From an uncultured Pelagibacteraceae bacterium (GTDB lineage: Bacteria > Pseudomonadota > Alphaproteobacteria > Pelagibacterales > Pelagibacteraceae): a DNA stretch of 64,000 nucleotides. The position numbers were made by a program, and so were the translations under genes. This document shows, in pieces, positions 1-8,446 of this stretch; positions within the stretch are counted from its first letter, which is position 1, and each line of letters opens with the position of its first letter. The DNA is taken from the NCBI GenBank assembly GCA_902567685.1, contig CACFNH010000001.1, positions 269,998 to 333,997 on the forward strand, written 5' to 3'. Below the pieces are notes generated by a model. It made no database searches. It was not told where the DNA came from and saw only the letters and a program-made list of their open reading frames with translations.

Positions 1-1163
1 ATTGTAATCATAGCTAAAACAGCTGGCCCTGATTCTGCAATATCGTTCCACTCAATATCAGTTATGTTTCTAACAAAAAGCACTGCAACGTAAAGTAAAG
101 CTGCACCATCTATTTCTTTTGGCAAGCTAGTTGCTAATGGTGAAAAAAACAAACACGATAAGAACAAAACTCCAATTACTAACGAAGTCATTCCAGTTCT
201 TCCACCGGCCTTAACTCCTGCACCAGACTCAACATAGCTAGTAACAGTTGAAGTACCCATTAAAGCTCCACCAACTGTTCCAACACTATCTGCCAACATT
301 GCTTTTTCAATGTCCTTAACTTTTCCTTTACTATCTACTTTGCCTGCAACATTAGCTACTGAAGTTAAAGTTCCAGCCGTGTCAAAAAAATCAATAAACA
401 ATAAAGTAAAAATTACTGTAGACATTCCAGCAGTAAGTGCTGCACTAAGATCAAAATCAAGAAGGTATGTCATAGGCGGAGGTGAACTAACAACTCCATT
501 AAACTTAGCCAATCCAGTGATCCAAGCAATTATACTGAAAACAAGTATCCCTATGATGATATTTCCTCTTACCTTCATTTTCTCTAGAACTATCATCGCT
601 ACAAAAGCTAAACAGCCAAGAAGAATCAAAGGATTTTTAATGTCTCCTAATGTCACTAAAGTTACAGGATGATCTGCAACAACTCCCATAATTTCTAAGC
701 CTATGATAGCTAAAAATAAACCTATACCAGCTCCTATTCCTAATTTTAAACTTTTTGGAATTGAATTAATTATCCAAGCTCTAATTGGAGTTAAAGAAAT
801 AATTAAAAACAAAACACCAGCCACCAATACTGCTCCGAGAGCTGCTTGCGGTGTATAACCCATTCCCCCAACGACTCCAAATGCTACAAAAGCATTAATC
901 CCCATCCCTGGAGCTAGACCAATAGGCCAAGTTTTTCCATGGAACGCCATTATGAAACAAGCTAATGCTGTAGCACAAATAGTTGCTGTAAATACTGCAC
1001 CAAAATCAAAAAAACCTTTTTCTGCTCCCGCAAACTCTCCTGAGAGAATAAAAGGATTTAAAAACATTATGTAAGCCATCGTTAAAAAAGTAGTAACGCC
1101 AGCTATTACTTCGGTTTTAAAATTTGTTTTATTTTGTTTATATTTGAAATAATTATCTAACAT
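1..1163 (-). CDS. NCS2/AzgA-type purine permease, C-terminus cut by window edge
   Basis: This is an inner-membrane nucleobase transporter. The open frame runs from ATG at 1163 off the left edge, giving about 387 residues. The N-terminus (EVIAGVTTFLTMAYIMFLNP) and the internal GTSTVTSYVES...GGRTGMTS block are typical of the AzgA/GhxP branch of the NCS2 family, which imports adenine, guanine or hypoxanthine with protons. Many hydrophobic helices alternate with short loops. An AGGAGG Shine-Dalgarno sequence lies 7 nt before the start, the best RBS in the first 5 kb. The exact purine cannot be told from sequence. The leader before it can fold (see the feature at 1225-1284). Confidence 0.9.
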   Translation of the reverse strand, partial: MLDNYFKYKQNKTNFKTEVIAGVTTFLTMAYIMFLNPFILSGEFAGAEKGFFDFGAVFTATICATALACFIMAFHGKTWPIGLAPGMGINAFVAFGVVGGMGYTPQAALGAVLVAGVLFLIISLTPIRAWIINSIPKSLKLGIGAGIGLFLAIIGLEIMGVVADHPVTLVTLGDIKNPLILLGCLAFVAMIVLEKMKVRGNIIIGILVFSIIAWITGLAKFNGVVSSPPPMTYLLDFDLSAALTAGMSTVIFTLLFIDFFDTAGTLTSVANVAGKVDSKGKVKDIEKAMLADSVGTVGGALMGTSTVTSYVESGAGVKAGGRTGMTSLVIGVLFLSCLFFSPLATSLPKEIDGAALLYVAVLFVRNITDIEWNDIAESGPAVLAMIT

Positions 1164-1224
1164 ATGATTCCTCCTATCGACGTAAATTATCTTATTGCCT
1201 TAAAAAATCACATGAAATAACCAC

Positions 1225-1284
1225 TAATCTAATATGCAGATTGTCTTTTACAACTTATAGGTAATATATCTGTTCATAAGATTA
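1225..1284 (-). promoter_or_regulatory. candidate structured leader of the purine permease
   Basis: The permease leader can fold as nested helices: TAATCT/AGATTA outermost (1279-1284 with 1225-1230), TCTG/CAGA inside (1269-1272 with 1237-1240), and TTGT/ACAA enclosing a 5-nt loop (1241-1253). A purine riboswitch would be a logical element here. However, the diagnostic conserved junction and the two kissing loops of that class are not visible. The region is AT-rich, so chance pairing is possible. Confidence 0.25.
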
Positions 1285-1309
1285 ATGTATATTCTATGGT
1301 TAGTTGTAT

Positions 1310-1615
1310 ATGAAAAATATTTTTAATTTTTTATTTATTTTGTTTATTTTTTTATTTTTAATTTCCTGTCAGACGGTTAGTAAAAGAATAGATAAAAATG
1401 TTGAAAAAGAAGAGAAAGAATTAAGTAAATGGCTTAATCAACCAGAATCAGAATTAAAAATTGTTTTTGGTTCTCCCGACAAAATTGAGTTTACTGATCA
1501 AGGAACTAGAAATTATATCTATATTACTGAAAAACTTAAGATTAAATGTGAGAGAAAGTTTGAAATTAATCCTAAAAACATGATTGTAGGCTTCAGCAGT
1601 AAAAACTGTTTTTAA
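1310..1615 (+). CDS. small putative lipoprotein (SmpA/BamE-like look)
   Basis: A 101-residue protein. The N-terminus MKNIFNFLFILFIFLFLISC is a lipoprotein signal with lipobox LISC, so Cys20 would be lipidated. The mature part is small and charged; its core (WLNQPESELKIVFGSPDKI) resembles the start of BamE/SmpA-fold proteins, where a short helix precedes GxPD. Two further cysteines near the C-terminus could pair. I chose ATG at 1310 over the in-frame TTG at 1304 because it begins the signal peptide exactly. Function is unknown; the BamE resemblance is weak. Confidence 0.7.
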   Translation: MKNIFNFLFILFIFLFLISCQTVSKRIDKNVEKEEKELSKWLNQPESELKIVFGSPDKIEFTDQGTRNYIYITEKLKIKCERKFEINPKNMIVGFSSKNCF

Positions 1616-1616
1616 A

Positions 1617-3680
1617 TTATAATTTATTTGAAATTTTTAAAGCAAAAGAGTAATCAAAAGCAATTTCCTCTATTGCTGCATCTCTACCAGAGCGTCCGCC
1701 ATGACCGGCATTCATTTCACATTTAAAAAGAAGTAAATTTTTGTCAGTTTTAAATTCTCTTAATTTTGCTACATATTTGGTAGGCTCATCGAAAAGAACC
1801 CTGTTGTCTGACAAACTAGTCGTAACTAGAATATTGGGATAGTCCATTTTTTTAATATTTTCATAAGGTGAATAAGAACGAATATAATTAAAATGTTCTT
1901 TGTTTTCTTTGGCATTACCAAACTCGTTAAATTCTCCAACTGTTAGTGGCAAAGAGTGATCTAAATTTGTAGTTAAGGTATCAACAAAAGGAACAGACAT
2001 AATCATACCTAAGAATAAATCTGGAGCTTCGTTGACTACTGAGCCCATAAGAAGACCTCCTGCGCTTCCGCCATAGCCAATAATTTTTCCTTTGTCCGTG
2101 AATTTTTTACTAATCAAAAAATTTGCACAGGAAATATAATCTTTAAAAGTATTTTTCTTATTTAACATTTTTCCTTCTTCCCAGTATTTCATTCCTCTTT
2201 CCATTCCTCCTCTGATATGAGCTGTAGCCCAAATTATATCCCGGTCTATTAAACTTAATCTTGGAGTAGAGAAACTCGGAGGAATTGAAAAACCATAAGA
2301 ACCATAACCATAAAGTAGAACATGAGCACTACCATCTAACTTTGTTTTTTTATTGTGTGTAATTGTTAAAGGAATTTTTCTTCCATCATGTGCATCACAA
2401 TTAATTCTTTTAACAATATAATCATTACGATCATAACCTGAAGGAATTTCCAACTCTTTGACTAATTTTTTTTCTTTTGTGATAATATTATATTCATATG
2501 TTCGAGCTGGAGTTTTGGGCGACTCATAACTTATTCTAAGTACATTAGTATTTCTATCTTTTTGCATCAAACCTATACCTGGACTGATTACCTCTTCATC
2601 AGATATAACAAGTTCTTCTTCTTTGTTATTTTTTAAATTTCTAATAAATATTTTAGGAAGTGCATCAATTGTTTCTGATCTTATCATCCAATCATTAAGA
2701 AGAGAAAATCCTCCTATCAAAACTTCATCTTTTGCTGGGATGTATTCTTCCCATTGATCAATACTTTCATTTTTACATCTGCATATTTTAAAATCTTTTG
2801 CATCTTTGTTAGTATGTATCCAAAAATATCCATTCCAACTATCTAAAGAATATTCTACTCCATTTTCTCTTTTTAAAAAAAGTTTTGGTTTTATTTCATC
2901 TTTGCTAAAAAAATATATTTCAGAAGTGGTATGTTCAGAAGTAGAGATAAAATAAAATTTTTCATCTGAGCTTGTTCCAATACCACAAGTAAATTTTTCA
3001 TCTTCTTCTTCAAAGATTAATTCATCTTGACTAATAGGAGAACCAAGTTTGTGTCTATATATTTTTCTTGCTCTATGAAATTTGTCTAGCTTAGTATAAA
3101 AGAAATATTTATCATCGTAAGACCAAGTTATTGAGCCAGAAGTATCTGGTATTGGCTCTTCAATAATTTTTTTACTAGAAATTTCTCTAATAAATATTGT
3201 GAAATATTCACTACCTTTTTCATCTACAGAATATCCTAGAAGTTCATCGTTATTTGATACAGAAATATCTCCAGTGTTAAAAAACTTTTTACCTTTGGCT
3301 TCTATATCTCCGTCCCAATATATTTCAACTTTATCACTACCAATTTTTTTCCTTAATTTTTTTGAATAATCTCCTTCTTTAGTAACCTTGGTCCAATATT
3401 CATATTTTTTGTCTTTGAAAGGCAAAGACTCATCATCAAGTTTTATCCTTCCTTTAATTTCTTTAAAAAGTTTTTTTTGTAAGGATTTTGTGTCATATAA
3501 GCTTTTTTCTGTAAAATTGTTTTCATCTTCGAGGTATTTTCTTACCTCAGAAAGTAGTTTGCTGCCATCTTTGAGAACTTCTAATATGTTGTCCTGGTGA
3601 ACCCATGCATAATCATCTTTCCAATTTACTCCATGGCAACTTTTAGTAATCGGTTTTTTGGCTAATTTTGGTATATTCAT
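1617..3680 (-). CDS. ptrB: oligopeptidase B (S9A prolyl oligopeptidase family)
   Basis: A 687-residue serine peptidase, the normal length for oligopeptidase B, which cuts short peptides after Arg or Lys in the cytoplasm. The N-terminal ~400 residues are the beta-propeller that excludes large substrates. The C-terminal alpha/beta hydrolase carries GYGGSAGG (nucleophile near Ser539), SDNRV (Asp near 625) and AGHGG (His near 660). There is no signal peptide. The gene is divergent from the J-domain gene with only 18 bp between start codons, and it ends next to the small lipoprotein gene. Confidence 0.92.
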   Translation of the reverse strand: MNIPKLAKKPITKSCHGVNWKDDYAWVHQDNILEVLKDGSKLLSEVRKYLEDENNFTEKSLYDTKSLQKKLFKEIKGRIKLDDESLPFKDKKYEYWTKVTKEGDYSKKLRKKIGSDKVEIYWDGDIEAKGKKFFNTGDISVSNNDELLGYSVDEKGSEYFTIFIREISSKKIIEEPIPDTSGSITWSYDDKYFFYTKLDKFHRARKIYRHKLGSPISQDELIFEEEDEKFTCGIGTSSDEKFYFISTSEHTTSEIYFFSKDEIKPKLFLKRENGVEYSLDSWNGYFWIHTNKDAKDFKICRCKNESIDQWEEYIPAKDEVLIGGFSLLNDWMIRSETIDALPKIFIRNLKNNKEEELVISDEEVISPGIGLMQKDRNTNVLRISYESPKTPARTYEYNIITKEKKLVKELEIPSGYDRNDYIVKRINCDAHDGRKIPLTITHNKKTKLDGSAHVLLYGYGSYGFSIPPSFSTPRLSLIDRDIIWATAHIRGGMERGMKYWEEGKMLNKKNTFKDYISCANFLISKKFTDKGKIIGYGGSAGGLLMGSVVNEAPDLFLGMIMSVPFVDTLTTNLDHSLPLTVGEFNEFGNAKENKEHFNYIRSYSPYENIKKMDYPNILVTTSLSDNRVLFDEPTKYVAKLREFKTDKNLLLFKCEMNAGHGGRSGRDAAIEEIAFDYSFALKISNKL

Positions 3681-3698
3681 TTAAAGAAAGATTATTAT

Positions 3699-4205
3699 AT
3701 GAATTTGTTTTTAGTTGGAACTGTCATCTTTGTCATTATTTATTTATTTCTTAACTGGTTTGCTAAAACTAGTAGTAAAAAAATAGCACAGTTTTTAAAA
3801 AGGTTAGCAGTCTTATTATCAGTAGCTTTAGCAGCTATACTTGCGGTTGGTGGAAAATTTTTGTTTTCTCTTCCTTTCTTGATTATCTTATTAACTGGCC
3901 TCAAGATAAAAGGCTTAACAGCTTTTCAAATGTTTCAACTTTGGAGATTGGTACAATTTTTGAGAAATTCAGGAAGGTTTTCTCAGAGTCAATTTGGAAA
4001 GACTCAAGGTTCTAGCAGCATTAGTAGGGAAGATGCTTACAAGCTTCTAGGTCTCAGAAAAGGCTGTTCAAAGAATGATGTGATAAAAGCAGCTGCAAAG
4101 TTGCAAAAAAAAATTCATCCAGATCTAAACAGAGATGTTAACACAGAAGAGCTGAGCAAACTTGTGAATGAAGCAAAAGAAAAGTTACTAAAGGAGCTAG
4201 TTTAA
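3699..4205 (+). CDS. membrane-anchored J-domain protein (TIM14/DjlA-like)
   Basis: A 168-residue protein. Residues 1-20 and about 33-65 form two or three hydrophobic helices; the C-terminal 60 residues are a minimal J domain with the key HPD motif (KKIHPDLNRD). The layout, membrane helices then a terminal J domain, matches the alphaproteobacterial relatives of mitochondrial Tim14/Pam18. Such a protein would recruit and stimulate DnaK at the inner membrane. The last 4 bp overlap the convergent glycosyltransferase gene. The client process is unknown. Confidence 0.8.
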   Translation: MNLFLVGTVIFVIIYLFLNWFAKTSSKKIAQFLKRLAVLLSVALAAILAVGGKFLFSLPFLIILLTGLKIKGLTAFQMFQLWRLVQFLRNSGRFSQSQFGKTQGSSSISREDAYKLLGLRKGCSKNDVIKAAAKLQKKIHPDLNRDVNTEELSKLVNEAKEKLLKELV

Positions 4206-5122
4206 AAAAGTAATTCTTTAACTTTATTTAGAACTGTATCAAACGAAATAGAGTCTTTGCCTAACGTATTGTGAACAGTTTGGTTTTTTAAACCTTCTGG
4301 TTCCACCACACTCATTCTTGAAGAATAATTTCCATAAGTCATTACTGGGGAGTCCATAAATAAAGTTAAAGTTTTTACACCGAGCGCACAAGCAATATGT
4401 GCAAATCCTGTATCATTACAAATCGCTAAATCACAATTTTTTATAATAGGTAAAGTTTGTCTAATGTTAAGTTTTTCAAAAGAATCACAATTTTTTCCAA
4501 TATCTGAGTCTTTAAACTTTTTAATTAGCTCAATATCATTTGGTCCTGCAGCTATATAAAACTTACATTTGTTAATTTTTAATAATTCTTGAGAAAGTTT
4601 TATATAATTTTTAATATCCCATCTCTTAGTGGGACCCGAAGCACTTATACCTAGACAAATATGTTTTAAACTTTTATCAGTATTATTATTTGAATTATTA
4701 ATTTTTAAACAAGGTTCAGTTGAAACATTTTCTCCAGTTATACTTTCTGTAAAAATTTTAGCACTAGTAACCATATTATCATTTCTTCTAAATAAAGGAT
4801 ATTGATGAATTGATTTAATTCCTGAAAATTTTGCAACCAAGTTGTATCTTAATGAGCTATTAAAAATAAAAATTTTATCAAATTTTTTTTTTTTTAATTC
4901 ATTAGAAAGTTTAAAAAAACCTCCCATCCCATCTTTTTCTTTATCCAAAATTATTATCTCATCAATGTGATTGTCTTCGGCTAACAGATCAAAAGCTTTA
5001 GAACTTTCTTTTGCCAAAAGACTTACTGGGGTGTTAAATTTTTTGGAAATAGCCTGAATATAAGGAAGCAAGATTACCATGTCTCCAATTCCGTATCTTT
5101 GTTGAATAACTAAAACTTTCAT
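4202..5122 (-). CDS. glycosyltransferase family 9 (heptosyltransferase-like)
   Basis: A 306-residue GT-B fold enzyme of family 9. The N-terminus (QQRYGIGDMVILLPYIQAI) has the GxGD motif of heptosyltransferases, and the C-terminal domain has NDTGFAHIACALGVKTLTLF, the sugar-nucleotide site. By family it transfers a heptose or similar sugar from an ADP- or GDP-sugar onto LPS core at the cytoplasmic face. No other LPS-core gene is adjacent, so acceptor and sugar are unknown. It is divergent from the DHDPS-family gene. Confidence 0.82.
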   Translation of the reverse strand: MKVLVIQQRYGIGDMVILLPYIQAISKKFNTPVSLLAKESSKAFDLLAEDNHIDEIIILDKEKDGMGGFFKLSNELKKKKFDKIFIFNSSLRYNLVAKFSGIKSIHQYPLFRRNDNMVTSAKIFTESITGENVSTEPCLKINNSNNNTDKSLKHICLGISASGPTKRWDIKNYIKLSQELLKINKCKFYIAAGPNDIELIKKFKDSDIGKNCDSFEKLNIRQTLPIIKNCDLAICNDTGFAHIACALGVKTLTLFMDSPVMTYGNYSSRMSVVEPEGLKNQTVHNTLGKDSISFDTVLNKVKELLF

Positions 5123-5168
5123 TTTTTTTTGTATTATTATAACTTAGTAAAAAAAATTGGGTAAAAAT

Positions 5169-6050
5169 ATGATTAAAAAAGGAGTTTATGCTGCAGGATT
5201 GAGCATTCTTAGGGATGACATGTCCCTTGATGTGGTTTCAACCATAGCTCATGCAGAAAAAATTATTAAAAAAGGCTTACACGGTGTTTTCTTTTTTGGA
5301 TCTACCGGTCAGAGCCAATATATTTCTTTGAATGAAAAGAAAGACCTAATATCCAAAATAGCCCACAATAAATTTAGAAATCAATTTTATTTAGGAACAG
5401 GAAACAATTCTTTAAAAGAAAATGTTGATTTGATTCGATACGGAATGGAGTACAAATTTGATACTTTCTTAATCATGCCGCCAGCTTATGGAAAAGGTAA
5501 TACTGAGGAAGGAGTATATAATTTTTATAAAAATATAGTTACAAAAGAACCAAAAATTAAAATTATTTTATATAATTTTGAAAAACTTTCTTCATTTTTA
5601 TTTACTCCCGAATTTGTAAAAAAATTAGTTTCTGAGTGGCCAAAAAATATAATAGGTGTAAAAGATTCAAGTTATAATCTTTTTGAAACTTTGAAAATCC
5701 CAAATTTTTTAATTTTTCCTGGTTCAGAGACTAAATTAAAAAGCTTAGAACTTGGTTGTGCCGGATGTATTTCAGCAGTAACCAATGTTACCCACTCTCT
5801 TGCGAGAAAAGTATTTGATGATTTTGAGAACAAGTCATCACAAACATTGAACACAAAATTAATTGCGGTAAGAGAAACATTTGATAAATATAATTTAATT
5901 TCTGCATTACACAGCTTTATGTCAGTAGAAGATAAAAAATATAAAAATCTTTTACCCCCTTTAGTTTTATTATCTCAAGAGAAACAAAAAGAACTTTTAT
6001 CCAAATTAGACAATTTAGATTTTATACCAAATAAAGGAATCGCCGCTTAA
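5169..6050 (+). CDS. dihydrodipicolinate synthase / N-acetylneuraminate lyase family aldolase
   Basis: A 293-residue (beta/alpha)8 class I aldolase. From the ATG at 5169 it has GSTGQ (44-48, for GTTGE in DapA), ILYN with Tyr135, and GVKDSS with the Schiff-base Lys165. After Tyr135 the chain reads YNFEKLSS instead of YNVPSRTG, so the arginine that holds the aspartate-semialdehyde carboxylate in true DapA is missing. I therefore call the family only. A TTG 12 bp upstream is an alternative start. The cfa gene follows after 2 bp, so the two are probably co-transcribed. Confidence 0.8.
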   Translation: MIKKGVYAAGLSILRDDMSLDVVSTIAHAEKIIKKGLHGVFFFGSTGQSQYISLNEKKDLISKIAHNKFRNQFYLGTGNNSLKENVDLIRYGMEYKFDTFLIMPPAYGKGNTEEGVYNFYKNIVTKEPKIKIILYNFEKLSSFLFTPEFVKKLVSEWPKNIIGVKDSSYNLFETLKIPNFLIFPGSETKLKSLELGCAGCISAVTNVTHSLARKVFDDFENKSSQTLNTKLIAVRETFDKYNLISALHSFMSVEDKKYKNLLPPLVLLSQEKQKELLSKLDNLDFIPNKGIAA

Positions 6051-6052
6051 TC

Positions 6053-7261
6053 ATGTTAGTTGCTAGATTATTCTCAAGAATTTTTAAAAAAGATGGGGTC
6101 ATATTAGTTGACCATGTTGGTCAAAAATATATATGCGGCGAACCTAGAAAAGAAAAACCTATTACAGTAAAACTTCTAAAAAAAAATTTAAATTGGAAAT
6201 TAGTAATCAATCCAGATTTATCATTTCCAGAAGCTTACATGAATGGAGAAATAATAATTGAAAATGCCTCATTAAGTGAGTTCTTAGATCTTGCTTTTAA
6301 AAATGTAGGTAGAAAAGAAATTACAACTACAGCATATATTATTAAAAAATTATTACAGGCTTGGAGATTTATTAGTAATTATAATTTTCCCCTAAAGTCT
6401 AAAAAGGACATCCAAAGTCATTACGACGTAGGTGGAGAAAAAGGAGAAAAACTTTATGATATTTTTTTAGATAAAAAACATAGACAATATTCTTGCGCAT
6501 ATTGGAAGGATTCAAAAGAAACTTTAGAAGAAGCTCAGCAAAATAAATTGAACCATATAATTTCAAAACTAAACATTAAACCAGGGCAGAAAGTTCTAGA
6601 TATTGGATGTGGTTGGGGAGGTATGGCATTTGAGATTGCAAGACAAAAAGGATGTGAAGTTGTTGGTATATCATTAAGCAAAAACCAAATAAGTTACTGC
6701 AATAAAAAAGCAAAAGAATTAAGTTTAGATAATCAAGTACAATTTCAGTTAGTGGATTATCGAGAATTAAAAGGTAAGTTTGATCGTATTGTTTCAGTGG
6801 GAATGTTCGAACATGTAGGAATAAAATTTTATGGATCTTTCTTTAGAGCAGTAAATAATTTATTAAAAGATGATGGAATAAGTCTATTACACACCATTGG
6901 CTCAATAGACAAACCTCAGCCAGGCTCTCCATTTATAACTAAATATATTTTCCCTGGAGGTGTTGTACCGTCTTATTCACAGATCATAAAACCTTTAGAA
7001 AAATCAGGCTTGGTAGTTTCTGATGTAGAAACTTTAATTCGTCATTATGATAAAACTCTAGAAAGTTGGTTAGAAAGATTTATGAAAAAAAGATCAGAAG
7101 TAAAAGACTTATTTGATGAAAAGTTTGTAAAGTGTTGGGAATTTTACATGGCTAGTTGTGCATCTGCTTTTAAATACAGAGATCTAGTTGTTTTTCAATT
7201 ACAGCTTGTGAAGAATTTTGATGCAATTCCTAGCAATCGAAGAGACTATATTTATTCATAA
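6053..7261 (+). CDS. cfa: cyclopropane-fatty-acyl-phospholipid synthase
   Basis: A 402-residue SAM-dependent methyltransferase that adds a methylene bridge to unsaturated acyl chains of membrane lipids. The N-terminal ~110 residues form the CFA lipid-binding domain. The SAM site is VLDIGCGWGG (181-190), followed by GMFEHVG, which is typical for CFA synthases. Length fits the family. It begins 2 bp after the aldolase stop. Related mycolate-type or tuberculostearate-type methyltransferases share this fold, so the exact lipid modification is inferred. Confidence 0.88.
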   Translation: MLVARLFSRIFKKDGVILVDHVGQKYICGEPRKEKPITVKLLKKNLNWKLVINPDLSFPEAYMNGEIIIENASLSEFLDLAFKNVGRKEITTTAYIIKKLLQAWRFISNYNFPLKSKKDIQSHYDVGGEKGEKLYDIFLDKKHRQYSCAYWKDSKETLEEAQQNKLNHIISKLNIKPGQKVLDIGCGWGGMAFEIARQKGCEVVGISLSKNQISYCNKKAKELSLDNQVQFQLVDYRELKGKFDRIVSVGMFEHVGIKFYGSFFRAVNNLLKDDGISLLHTIGSIDKPQPGSPFITKYIFPGGVVPSYSQIIKPLEKSGLVVSDVETLIRHYDKTLESWLERFMKKRSEVKDLFDEKFVKCWEFYMASCASAFKYRDLVVFQLQLVKNFDAIPSNRRDYIYS

Positions 7262-7288
7262 AACCTGTTATTTATTTAAGTACAGGCC

Positions 7289-8446
7289 ATGAAAAAAAAG
7301 AAAAAAAGATCAAAAAAAATAAAGCAAATAAAAAGATTAAAAAGAAAACCGTCTAAACGCCTCAAAAAACCAAAAATCAAGAGAAGAAAGAAAAGAGTAA
7401 AAAAATATAAGACAAAAAAAAAATATAAAAAAACTAAAACTAGAAATGAATCTAAAAGTATAATTCTTAAGATAATTAGACTTCAGGACAAATTTACACC
7501 AAAATTTAATTTCACTTTTAACCTAGATAAAACTATTCAAAAATTCTTCCAAATATTTGCGGATAAAATTGATGAATATAAAGCTATAAAATCTAGAGAA
7601 AATGAAAGAAAAAGACTAGAAGAAGTTAAAGCAATGCAAAAAGAAAAAGCAGAAACAGTAAAAAGACTTAAGATGGAAAAACAATTAGCCCTTGAACAAA
7701 AACAAAAAGAGCTTCGTGAAGAAATAAAACTTGAAAAAGAAAGAAAAAAAGATGTTCAAAAATTTATAAGAATGGAACAGGCGCTTGTTAGAAAGGAGCA
7801 AGCTGAAAAACAAAGAAAATTTTTAGAACAAATTAAGTTAGAGAAGAAAATTGAACAATTTCGTAGACGAGAAGCACTAGAAATTAAAAATTTAGAAAAA
7901 TATGTGTTAAGTCAAGAAAGGGAGTCATACTCTGGAGTTGAGGAAAGAATCGAAAAAATTAAGCAGAAATACCAAGCTTTAAGAGATCAAAAAATACGTG
8001 AAAGAGTTGAACAATTAGGAGTAACAGTTGAAGAGGGTGACGATCGTTCAATTCTTTTAGAAAAAGAGAGACAATATAATCTTGAGAGACAGAAAATAGA
8101 ATTTGCCCTAGAAAGCTTCTTTCGTAGTGCTCATTCAGCAGTATTTCAAATTAACAAAAAATGGATTCCAAAATATTTAAGCATCATGAGAGTTATTGAC
8201 AAACGTTTTGAAACGGGTGAAATTTTTATTAAGTGGGACGATAGTTCTGAAGAAGATTGGTTGATGCTTATTTACATAAAAGATAATAATCCCGATTCAG
8301 GAATTGTGGTAGAAGACAAAACTAATCCAGAAAAAAATATCTCAAACGAGTATAAGATATCCGAGATATTTAAATTTTCAGATTCTCTCGTGGATAGCTT
8401 AACTAATTTGTTGGATAGAGAGAGAAAAAAAAGAAAGTCTAATTAA
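7289..8446 (+). CDS. unknown protein: very basic N-terminus plus long coiled coil
   Basis: A 385-residue protein I do not recognise. Residues 1-53 are almost only Lys and Arg with a few Thr, Tyr and Pro, like a histone-H1-type tail. About residues 95-265 are a highly charged Lys/Glu/Arg helix with long heptad-like stretches, predicted coiled coil. The last ~115 residues look globular (KKWIPKYLSIMRVIDKRF...IKWDDSSEEDWLMLIYI). There is no signal peptide or membrane helix. It follows cfa after 27 bp and overlaps the convergent MBL gene by 8 bp. Nucleic-acid binding or compaction is a guess from charge alone. Confidence 0.75.
   Translation: MKKKKKRSKKIKQIKRLKRKPSKRLKKPKIKRRKKRVKKYKTKKKYKKTKTRNESKSIILKIIRLQDKFTPKFNFTFNLDKTIQKFFQIFADKIDEYKAIKSRENERKRLEEVKAMQKEKAETVKRLKMEKQLALEQKQKELREEIKLEKERKKDVQKFIRMEQALVRKEQAEKQRKFLEQIKLEKKIEQFRRREALEIKNLEKYVLSQERESYSGVEERIEKIKQKYQALRDQKIRERVEQLGVTVEEGDDRSILLEKERQYNLERQKIEFALESFFRSAHSAVFQINKKWIPKYLSIMRVIDKRFETGEIFIKWDDSSEEDWLMLIYIKDNNPDSGIVVEDKTNPEKNISNEYKISEIFKFSDSLVDSLTNLLDRERKKRKSN

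Noticed and set aside
310-672. 120-codon plus-strand frame inside the purine permease
   Set aside because: Antisense to a well-supported transporter; composition looks like reversed membrane helices.
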